Shown here piece after piece: positions 9,084 to 16,439 of a DNA stretch of 64,000 nucleotides (position 1 is its first letter; every line of letters starts with the position of its first letter). The position numbers and the translations under genes are program-made. The DNA comes from Pseudoalteromonas sp. GCY (lineage in GTDB: Bacteria > Pseudomonadota > Gammaproteobacteria > Enterobacterales > Alteromonadaceae), in contig NZ_CP068023.1 in NCBI RefSeq assembly GCF_016695175.1, positions 1,476,501 to 1,540,500 on the forward strand, written 5' to 3'. The notes under the pieces were generated by a model that saw only the letters and a list, made by a program, of their open reading frames with translations, was not told the DNA's origin and made no database searches.

Positions 9084-10905
9084 AAACCGCGTTGACTATG
9101 GTGAGCAGTTAACACCTCCCTTTATTGATGGTGTGCAATATGAGTTTGATGCCGCAATTGCGACAACATATTCACTAGATTTAGACACGTTATTAGCTGC
9201 CCCTATTGCGCTTTGTTTTAATGAAACACTTGAGGGCGATCTCCGAGGTGAGAAACTTGCTTTATTAGAAGCGTTTGGGCAATTAAAAGGACGACTTCGT
9301 GTTTTTTATCAAAAGGGCAATATTAAAGTTCCAACACAGTACAACAAGTTGTTCACACTATTGGAGCCGTGTTTAAGGGCGGTAGTGCCAAGTGGTGGAG
9401 AGCACGCTTCCTTTCACTCTAAAGTATGGTTAATTCGTTATAAGCAATCAGATGGGAAAAAGAGAGCTAATGTAATTTATCGACTTATTGTTTTATCTCG
9501 CAACCTTACCTTTGATAGAAGCTGGGATATAGCAGCTTCGCTTGATGGAAAATTAACGCAAGCTAAGGTAACGGAATTGGGCACCGAAAGCTGGGCTGAT
9601 TTTTTTCTTAACCTACTTGATGAACAGAATGATGCTGAACTAAAAAAGACCTTCAAAAAAGAGCTTCCTAAAATTAGCTGGTCGATAAGCTATGGGCGTA
9701 ATCCATTGTTATTACCAGGTGGCGGCAAGTTTAATAAACCACTTGATTTATACAATAGTAATGACTCAATGCTGGTTGTTTCACCGTTTATAAAAGATGC
9801 AGCTGGACAAGTGAAGGCACTTGATTGGTTGGCGACTAAAGCTGACACTAAAAGAATATTAGTCAGTCGCGCTACTGAGCTAAACGAGATTGGGCAAGAG
9901 AAGTTAAAGTCTTGGCAGTGTTACTCAATAAATGATGCCATTGTTGATGGTGCAGAAAGAGCTGGATTACCGGAGGAGTCCCATGATCTTCATGCCAAAC
10001 TGATTATCACTCAACGCGGTGGCACAAGCCATTGGCATTTAGGGTCAGCAAATGCGACAACCGCTGCACTTGGTACAGAGAAAAAACTACCTAGAAATGA
10101 AGAATTCATGCTGAGGTTTACGGGTAACACAGCTCAAATCGGCCCACAACGTATTTTAGATACATGGCTAAGTGATAAAGAAGGCGAAGGCTTAATTGTG
10201 CCGCATGAGTTTTCAGCCCTACAAAATGAAGCGGAATCGAAAGATTTTGATTTCAGGTCGGTATCTTTTCCCATTATTAATGCGGATTGGCAGTTGGAAG
10301 CTCGATACAATAGTAAAACCGAACTGTATGAGTTAACTCTGTCTCATAATATGGACGATGAGTCTTTGACTCGTATTCTAGCCCTTTGCGATATTGAGGT
10401 AGGCCAGCTAGGTATTGCTGGTGCAAATAAGTGTATATCGTCTGAGCTTCATTGGTCGGGTGTTGAGTTGAGCGCTATTAGCGCGTTGATACCTGTGTGT
10501 TTGACGTCTAAATGTGAAAGTGACTCACAGCAAAAGAGCTTAATTATACAAGCAAACCTTCATATTGAGGGTGGCGATACTCGCGATAAAAGGGTTTTGT
10601 CTGAGTTGCTAGATAATGAAGATAAATTACTGAACTACGTCCGGCTATTATTAAATCCTTATAGCACTAAAGAAGAGTGGCTTGATATTACAACAAGAGC
10701 AGCTGGATTAAGTGACGGTAGCGGTGCGAGCCTGTTTGAAAGTGCACCGATATATGAACAGTTAATGTTAGCCGCAGCTCGAAACCCGTCGGCACTCAAT
10801 AGAATTCAAGCTTTACTTGAGAGATTAGAACAAACAGAAGTTCAAATCCCAGAGCAATTTTTGTCACTATGGCAGCATTTTGAACAAGAGGTGATATATG
10901 AATGA
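9067..10905 (+). CDS. Phospholipase D-like protein, second gene of the cassette
   Basis: This 612-aa protein has two PLD-type active-site halves: H117-S-K119 (ASFHSKVWLIRY) with SRN 144-146, and H309-A-K311 (DLHAKLIITQ) with GSAN 326-329. The H-x-K...(S/G)-x-N pattern is that of the PLD superfamily, whose bacterial members include nucleases such as BfiI and Nuc and the DrmC component of DISARM. The C-terminal 280 residues are of unknown fold. There is no signal peptide, so it should act in the cytoplasm, most likely on nucleic acid. It overlaps the upstream gene by 17 nt and the downstream helicase by 8 nt. Nuclease activity is inferred from the motif. Confidence 0.82.
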   Translation: MLKADENRVDYGEQLTPPFIDGVQYEFDAAIATTYSLDLDTLLAAPIALCFNETLEGDLRGEKLALLEAFGQLKGRLRVFYQKGNIKVPTQYNKLFTLLEPCLRAVVPSGGEHASFHSKVWLIRYKQSDGKKRANVIYRLIVLSRNLTFDRSWDIAASLDGKLTQAKVTELGTESWADFFLNLLDEQNDAELKKTFKKELPKISWSISYGRNPLLLPGGGKFNKPLDLYNSNDSMLVVSPFIKDAAGQVKALDWLATKADTKRILVSRATELNEIGQEKLKSWQCYSINDAIVDGAERAGLPEESHDLHAKLIITQRGGTSHWHLGSANATTAALGTEKKLPRNEEFMLRFTGNTAQIGPQRILDTWLSDKEGEGLIVPHEFSALQNEAESKDFDFRSVSFPIINADWQLEARYNSKTELYELTLSHNMDDESLTRILALCDIEVGQLGIAGANKCISSELHWSGVELSAISALIPVCLTSKCESDSQQKSLIIQANLHIEGGDTRDKRVLSELLDNEDKLLNYVRLLLNPYSTKEEWLDITTRAAGLSDGSGASLFESAPIYEQLMLAAARNPSALNRIQALLERLEQTEVQIPEQFLSLWQHFEQEVIYE

Positions 10906-13900
10906 TGACGTAATAGCGTTATTGAACCAGTCGCTTTCGAAACTCAAAGATTTTCAATTAGCAACGGTACACCAAGTGATGAGCAATTTTGTCGATAGCC
11001 GTCACTCAGGGAGAGTATTAGTTGCCGATGAGGTTGGTTTAGGTAAAACCGTTGTTGCAAAAGGCGTAATAGCAGAAATGCTCAAGGCAAGGTTGAATCA
11101 ATCACCTTTTAAGCCTTTAAGGGTAACGTATATCTGCTCTAACCTAACACTTGCTAATGAGAACATAAGGAAACTAGCTGTATTTGAAGGGAATGAGCAC
11201 GAAGAGTATGTATCAGAGCCTTCATTTAGCCGTTTGACTGAATTAGCGATAAAGGATAACCAAAATGATAATGACACTGGTGAGTTATTAGAAGTCTGCT
11301 CCCTCACTCCTTCTACTTCATTTACTTTAACCCAAGGCGATGGCACTCACTGGGAACGCTTTATTATTTATCAATTGCTTTGTGAGCATGACAGTTTATC
11401 AAAGTATAAATGTAAGCTAAGTAAGTTGTTTCGTGGTAAATGTGGTAGAGATACTTGGAAGAATAATCAATATTGGTTCGACAAAAATAACTCTCTTGAT
11501 AAATGTATATTGCGCTCGTTTCATCAACAACTTAACGCTCAATCAGACTATATCGAAAGTGACTGGGAGATAGCGCAAGGCAGTAGCTGGCTTTCAATTA
11601 TTGAAATGGTATGCACTGATCAAGTTAAGTGTGAACACCCAAATAGATTACGCTCTTATTTAAGAAGAGTGCTTGCTAGGTGTTGTGTTCAAAACCTAAA
11701 GTCTGATTTATTTATATTAGATGAGTTTCAGAGGTTTAATAGCCTTCTCGACACCAATGAAGACAATGAATTATCAGTTATTGCCAGAGGGATTTTTTCT
11801 AAAGAGTCGGCAGCTAAATTGTTATTGCTCTCAGCTACGCCATTTAAAGCCATGTCTAAAGTTGATGAAGAAGAAACCCAAACGGCGCATGTTGATGAAT
11901 TAAGGTATTTACTTAATTTTTTAAGTAAAAAAGATCATAACTTTTTAAGTCAATATGAATACAACAGAGAGAAGCTTCATAGCGAAATTATTAGCCTGCG
12001 TGATCCGAGTAAATGCCCAAGCAGTTTGATTTCAACTCATAAGGACAGTATTGAAAACTCACTTAGTTCATACATTTGCCGCACAGAGCGAGCACAGATC
12101 GTCAATAAGGCAGACTCAATAGTTTGCTTTAGAAAAGGCAGTGAACAAGCTACCGAGTGTTTAGCAAAGTTTGATAGTAATGAAATTCTGGCATTTAAAG
12201 AGTTAGTTCAAATAGCAGAAGAGCTGAATAAGGTTAGTAAGAATAGCCACTCTAGCTATTTATTAGAGTATCAAAAGTCGGCCCCTTGGGCTTTATCATT
12301 TATGAATGGTTATCAATTTAAAAGTCATATTGATGATTCATTACAAAAACACGCACCTTTATCAAAGGTTATAAAGCAGTCGAAAATGAGTTGGCTGTCA
12401 CGAGATTTAATCCAGTCATATAAATTGAATTTGGCTAAACAAGGCTCGAACGCAAGGTTCAAGGCTGTGATTGATACTTTTTTTGACGGCAATGGTGAAG
12501 AGTTGCTGTGGGTTCCACCGTCAAACCCTTATTACCCTTTAGAAGGAAGTTTTAAAAATCAACAAGGCTTTAGTAAATCGCTGCTGTTTTCTGCATGGGC
12601 AATGGTGCCAAGGGCGCTAAGCGGTTTGATATCATATGAAGCTGAACGCAGGTTGCTTGAAGGTAGAAGAGGCGTAACTAAGGAGTATTACCGCTCTGAA
12701 AAGAAAAAACATGTACAAAAGATCAAGTTTGATGGTAAGTCAAACCTTGTTGCCTGGTCTTACATCTACCCTAGCAGAACACTTGCAAATATTGACTTTT
12801 TTGATGATGGCAAAACTCTCGATGAGCTTGTAAAGGATGTGAGCAAAAAGATTAAAAGCCTGTTTTGGTCAAAGCTCAAGCCCTATGAAAACAAAGGAAA
12901 GAAGTCTAACACACACTGGTATGCCGTAGCACCAATACTTTTAGATATGCTAAATGGATACACAGATGGCGTAGATGACTGGCAGCTTAAGTTTAAAAAT
13001 AGATTTTCGGATGGTAAAAATAAGGGTCGCCTTGAAAGTATTCGGCACTTATTCAATTTGATTCAAAAAGGTGAGTTAGGAAAGCTCCCTAAAGACCTTT
13101 TTAACTATTTAGCGCAACTTGCAATTTCAGGCCCTGCTGTATGTATCCTTCGTTCGTTAGCAGGACAAGATTCACATCATCACCTAGTTGATATAAGTGA
13201 AAGCGCATTAGGCTTTGTTAGTTTGTTTAATAAACCTGAGTCAGAAAGAGCCATTAAAAAACGCTATTACAAGGTCCCTTATTGGCAAGCTGTTATTAAT
13301 TATTGCGCAGACGGTAACTTACAAGCGGTGGTTGATGAGTATTTTCATTTATTAATTGGCTCTGGGCAAAATAGTAGCGAAGCGTTATCAAAATTACATA
13401 GTGTGTTAAATACCAATACAGTTTCTGTAGGTTGTCACTTTCACGAAGATATTGCCCTCAAGAAGAGTGAAGGTTCGTTAGAAGAAAAGTCCACATTAAG
13501 ATGTCATTATGCAGTTCCCTTGGGTAACCAAAAAATTACGGATGAAAAAGGCATGGTAAGGGTGTCTCACGTTCGAGATGCGTTCAACTCACCGTTTAGA
13601 CCCTTTGTGCTGAATTCAACATCTATTGGGCAGGAGGGGCTGGATTTTCATTGGTATTGCAGTCGTATAGTACATTGGAACTTGCCATCAAACCCAATTG
13701 ACCTTGAACAACGAGAAGGACGTGTAAACCGTTATAAGTCGTTAGTTGTTCGTAGGCGACTAGTCGAGAGGTTTAAAGATGAAGTTAACTCAAGCTATCA
13801 ACACTCTTGGGATAAGTTGTTTGAGTATGCTGATCAACACACAAAAAATGAAAGGCTTAGTGATTTGGAACCTTATTGGCACTTGTCTTCAGGTAGTGCT

Positions 13901-14143
13901 CAAATAGAGCGCATTGTGCCTTTGATGCCAATGAGCAAAGACTTAATTAAGTTAAATGAATCTTTGAAGGTGCTTTCGCTATATCGGTTAGCATTTGGGC
14001 AGCCAAGACAAGAAGAATTAATAGACAACCTTTTAGAACGAAGCTTTACAGATGAAGAAATTGAGAACATTAAGCATAAGTTGGTGGTAAATCTGTCACC
14101 TCTAGTTCATTCTAAGAAAACTAAGACAAAGCTTGCTTCATAA
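10898..14143 (+). CDS. SNF2/superfamily 2 helicase, third gene of the cassette
   Basis: This large helicase of 1081 aa has Walker A DEVGLGKT (44-51), Walker B DEFQ (near 275, LFILDEFQRF), motif III LLLSATPFK (near 309) and, far downstream, motif V/VI elements: STSIGQEGLDFH and LEQREGRVNRYKS (near 936). About 500 residues lie between the two RecA-like lobes, a large insertion. DEVGLGKT and the QREGRVNR box place it near SNF2-like helicases of the kind found in DISARM and other defence loci, with DEFQ replacing DEAH. It starts within the last codons of the PLD gene (ATGAATGA). It probably acts with that protein and the DUF6361 protein on invading DNA. The substrate is unknown. Confidence 0.85.
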   Translation: MNDDVIALLNQSLSKLKDFQLATVHQVMSNFVDSRHSGRVLVADEVGLGKTVVAKGVIAEMLKARLNQSPFKPLRVTYICSNLTLANENIRKLAVFEGNEHEEYVSEPSFSRLTELAIKDNQNDNDTGELLEVCSLTPSTSFTLTQGDGTHWERFIIYQLLCEHDSLSKYKCKLSKLFRGKCGRDTWKNNQYWFDKNNSLDKCILRSFHQQLNAQSDYIESDWEIAQGSSWLSIIEMVCTDQVKCEHPNRLRSYLRRVLARCCVQNLKSDLFILDEFQRFNSLLDTNEDNELSVIARGIFSKESAAKLLLLSATPFKAMSKVDEEETQTAHVDELRYLLNFLSKKDHNFLSQYEYNREKLHSEIISLRDPSKCPSSLISTHKDSIENSLSSYICRTERAQIVNKADSIVCFRKGSEQATECLAKFDSNEILAFKELVQIAEELNKVSKNSHSSYLLEYQKSAPWALSFMNGYQFKSHIDDSLQKHAPLSKVIKQSKMSWLSRDLIQSYKLNLAKQGSNARFKAVIDTFFDGNGEELLWVPPSNPYYPLEGSFKNQQGFSKSLLFSAWAMVPRALSGLISYEAERRLLEGRRGVTKEYYRSEKKKHVQKIKFDGKSNLVAWSYIYPSRTLANIDFFDDGKTLDELVKDVSKKIKSLFWSKLKPYENKGKKSNTHWYAVAPILLDMLNGYTDGVDDWQLKFKNRFSDGKNKGRLESIRHLFNLIQKGELGKLPKDLFNYLAQLAISGPAVCILRSLAGQDSHHHLVDISESALGFVSLFNKPESERAIKKRYYKVPYWQAVINYCADGNLQAVVDEYFHLLIGSGQNSSEALSKLHSVLNTNTVSVGCHFHEDIALKKSEGSLEEKSTLRCHYAVPLGNQKITDEKGMVRVSHVRDAFNSPFRPFVLNSTSIGQEGLDFHWYCSRIVHWNLPSNPIDLEQREGRVNRYKSLVVRRRLVERFKDEVNSSYQHSWDKLFEYADQHTKNERLSDLEPYWHLSSGSAQIERIVPLMPMSKDLIKLNESLKVLSLYRLAFGQPRQEELIDNLLERSFTDEEIENIKHKLVVNLSPLVHSKKTKTKLAS

Positions 14144-14158
14144 ATGCTCTAAAACAGG

Positions 14159-14177
14159 ATACCAAATAGATACCAAA
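14159..14177 (+). repeat. Two direct ATACCAAA repeats next to the right island boundary
   Basis: ATACCAAA occurs at 14159-14166 and 14170-14177, one helical turn apart, 16 nt after the helicase stop and about 105 nt before the right boundary repeat. Short, phased direct repeats beside an attachment site can be arm-type integrase sites. They could also be the end of a lost integrase gene. Both are inference. Confidence 0.3.
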
Positions 14178-14280
14178 AAATTAGAAATAAGGTACGTTTA
14201 TCAGTTATGAAATTTGTCGAAGAAACGAAAGAATACGGCTTTCATAACTCATCAGCACTTATAAGCAGCCTATGATCATT

Positions 14281-14343
14281 AGGCTTCAAAATTCCGTTTT
14301 AATTTAGAATCCCATAAAAATAGCGCCTGAAGGCGCTATTTTT
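14281..14343 (+). repeat. Island right boundary repeat (attR-like), second ybaB 3' end
   Basis: This copy reads GGC TTC AAA ATT CCG TTT TAA (ybaB C-terminus GFKIPF plus stop), then the same spacer and terminator as 155-217. Differences from the left copy are few: ATG to ATT, TTC to TTT, and the loop TTCA to TGAA. The terminator stem AATAGCGCC / GGCGCTATT is preserved. There is no ybaB sequence upstream of this point, so it is a duplicated fragment and not a gene. Confidence 0.75.
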
Positions 14344-15001
14344 TGTTGAACTCGAGCACGCCGAAATCAATAAGGCAGCTGCGAAACATGGGATTATATT
14401 ACGCTTTTTCATAAAGTTTCCTTTGAAAATTATCTAGATAACGCTATTAAGTAGCTACAAGTTCTGGCTAGCACTCTCATACAGTCAGAAATTAAATGTA
14501 ATTTTATAGTTAATTTTTCAAGGTGGTAATTACACTAAGTTACGCGCTATTACAGCAATGTTGAGTAGCTACATTTAGACCGCAAAAGTAAGCCCTAAAC
14601 TATGTGACAGGTGTTAAGCAGGCTCCCTTTAACCTAAATGTTTTGGGTTATCTTGAGACCGCATAATTTTACTAGCGAGCTGCATAACATGGCGGGATCA
14701 GTTACAGATATCGAAGTGAAGTTCACGAGTATGATCGAACTGAGCATCAAGAAAGTTGAAATAGATGATGAAAAACGGTCTAATAGGCCATAAAGGATAC
14801 GATGTTAGGTCAGGGAATGAGCGCAGCTGTAACGATATAGCTTGTAAATCAACGCAAGTGAAGTCGCTCGCCTTAACTTTCTCTCGCCGCTTAAATAACA
14901 TCTACATTCTAGGTCGAACTAGTTTAGTCTGATCCAACAACGCGTTATGCATACTACGCATATATAATTTATAAAATCATTCCAGCAAAAAGGAGTTGCT
15001 C
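14344..15001. other. Gap right of the island, no gene recognised
   Basis: About 650 bases between the right boundary repeat and the DUF3592-like gene. The only sizable frame (minus strand, 14698-14901, 67 codons) has no recognisable features and no supporting ribosome-binding site. No tRNA, repeat family or terminator stands out. The promoter of the next gene may lie around 14940-14985, where the DNA is AT-rich (TATATAATT). Confidence 0.4.
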
Positions 15002-15688
15002 GTGATAGTTAAATACATTTTCACTCTGATTGGGTCCGCACTGTTAATCGGATCGCTTTTTATGTACAACAGTACCCAAGACTTTCTGGACCGTGCAATC
15101 ATTACCGAAGGCACAGTGGTAGACCTTATTCGTTCCCAGTCTGAAGACTCGGATACCTATGCTCCTTTCGTTAAATTCCGCACCAAAAATGGCGAAATAG
15201 CGGAGTTTGTGTCCTCTACTGGGGGCGGTCCTAACAGATATTCAATAGGAGAGGTTGTAAGCGTCGTTTATCTAGAAGATTCAATCGAAAAAGCTGAAAT
15301 TAACGATACTTTCTCGCTTTGGGGCGGAGTTATGATCTTAGCTGGAATAGGCTCTGTATTTTTCCTTATTGGACTTTCAATTATCTTATTTGGCGCGTCA
15401 AAAAATAAGAAAGTGAAGTATCTAAAGGAAAAAGGGACACCAGTGGTGGCTAAGTTTCAGAGTGTTGAAGTTAACCGTAGAATAGAGTTTAACGGCAAAA
15501 ACCCTTACCAAATTTGTGCACAATGGAGAAACCCATCAACATCGCAATTGCATATTTTTAATAGTGATAATATATGGTTTGATCCAACCAATCACATAGA
15601 CCGAGAAGAGATAACGGTGTTAATTGAAGAAGGAAACCCGAGCAAATACCATGTGGATATTTCATTTCTCCCAAAGGTCGCGTCTTAA
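15002..15688 (+). CDS. DUF3592-like membrane protein
   Basis: This is a 228-aa protein with a hydrophobic N-terminal segment (MIVKYIFTLIGSALLIGSLFMY), a soluble domain of about 75 residues (GTVVDLIRSQSEDSDTYAPFVKFRTKNG...), a second membrane segment (GGVMILAGIGSVFFLIGLSIILFG) and a C-terminal soluble domain. The pattern 'GTV...Y.P.V.F...G' between two helices is that of DUF3592 proteins, of unknown function. I place the start at GTG 15002, six bases after AGGAG, because a TTG at 14996 overlaps the ribosome-binding site. It stands alone with a terminator-like hairpin at 15769. No substrate can be named. Confidence 0.75.
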   Translation: MIVKYIFTLIGSALLIGSLFMYNSTQDFLDRAIITEGTVVDLIRSQSEDSDTYAPFVKFRTKNGEIAEFVSSTGGGPNRYSIGEVVSVVYLEDSIEKAEINDTFSLWGGVMILAGIGSVFFLIGLSIILFGASKNKKVKYLKEKGTPVVAKFQSVEVNRRIEFNGKNPYQICAQWRNPSTSQLHIFNSDNIWFDPTNHIDREEITVLIEEGNPSKYHVDISFLPKVAS

Positions 15689-15767
15689 TCTTATGAAAGC
15701 GGGCGGTTCGTAACTACAACACTAAGTATGTAAAGTTCACGTGGGCTGAGTTTGCAAATCTATTCGA

Positions 15768-15795
15768 AATAGCGCTTAATAAGGCGCTATTTTTG
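15768..15795 (+). terminator. Terminator-like hairpin after the DUF3592 gene
   Basis: The stem AATAGCGC / GCGCTATT (15769-15776 and 15784-15791) with a T-run is nearly the same as the ybaB terminator and the right island repeat. It lies 80 nt after the DUF3592 stop and just before the rhomboid gene. Confidence 0.7.
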
Positions 15796-15813
15796 TCTGT
15801 ATACGGAAGTAAG

Positions 15814-16389
15814 ATGAGTAAACGTGCACTGGTTTTTCCGCCCAATTTTAAGTTGGTTTTGTACGCGATGGCGGTGATGTGTCTCGTACAGGTGTTAGGT
15901 GGTATTTTTGGCTTACCCGTCTATCGTTTTGGGATTGTACCGCATAACGTACATCATTTGAGTGGTGTGTTAACCGCGCCTTTTATACATGGTAGCTGGG
16001 GACATTTGCTGAGTAATTTGCTCGGCTTAAGTATTAGTGGCTATTTGGCAGCAAGATTACCGAGGTTTAAGCGAGCAACTTTTTTTATTGTGGTTGCTAC
16101 AGGACTGTTGGTGTGGCTGTTTGCTGGGCATGCAAATCACATTGGTGCATCAGGCATTGTAATGGGTTACTTTGGCTTACTGCTGGGTGCTGCGCTATTC
16201 AATCGCGATGTGCTTGGCATTGTTAGTTTTATAGCTCTGCTGGTATTGACTTACTATGCCAATATTAGCTTTTTAGCGACGTTATCTGATTTTTCGGCGC
16301 AGACGAGTAGTTCAAGTCATATTTTTGGGTTTTTAAGCGGATTAGGCGGGGCATACTTAACCAAGCAAAAGCGTATTGCTCGGCGTTAA
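15814..16389 (+). CDS. Rhomboid-family intramembrane serine protease
   Basis: This polytopic membrane protein of 191 aa carries the rhomboid signatures HGSWGHLLSNLLG (59-71), the catalytic serine motif GASG (111-114, Ser113) and the catalytic histidine in SHIFGFLSG (His169). It cuts membrane-embedded substrates in the inner membrane. About six helices are visible, with no cytosolic extension, so it is a minimal, short rhomboid. I choose ATG 15814, preceded by GGAAG, over an upstream TTG at 15793 that lies in the terminator T-run. It converges with the M13 peptidase gene. The substrate is unknown; a rhombosortase role for GlyGly-CTERM proteins cannot be excluded. Confidence 0.88.
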   Translation: MSKRALVFPPNFKLVLYAMAVMCLVQVLGGIFGLPVYRFGIVPHNVHHLSGVLTAPFIHGSWGHLLSNLLGLSISGYLAARLPRFKRATFFIVVATGLLVWLFAGHANHIGASGIVMGYFGLLLGAALFNRDVLGIVSFIALLVLTYYANISFLATLSDFSAQTSSSSHIFGFLSGLGGAYLTKQKRIARR

Positions 16390-16392
16390 AGC

Positions 16393-16424
16393 AGCATAAC
16401 CTACCAGTGACGGCAGGTTATGCT
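16393..16424. terminator. Bidirectional hairpin between rhomboid and M13 peptidase genes
   Basis: A perfect 10-bp stem, AGCATAACCT / AGGTTATGCT, sits between the two convergent genes (stops at 16389 and 16440). The T-run on either side is short, so termination strength is uncertain. Confidence 0.6.
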
Positions 16425-16439
16425 TTGGGATTTAAGTTA

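Noticed and set aside
7845-14143. Assignment of the cassette to DISARM
   Set aside because: PLD and helicase parts recall drmC and drmD or drmA, but no DUF1998 protein and no DISARM methylase are present, and the first gene fits DUF6361 instead.
14698-14901. 67-codon minus-strand frame right of the island
   Set aside because: Composition looks random and no start signal is present; kept as gap.
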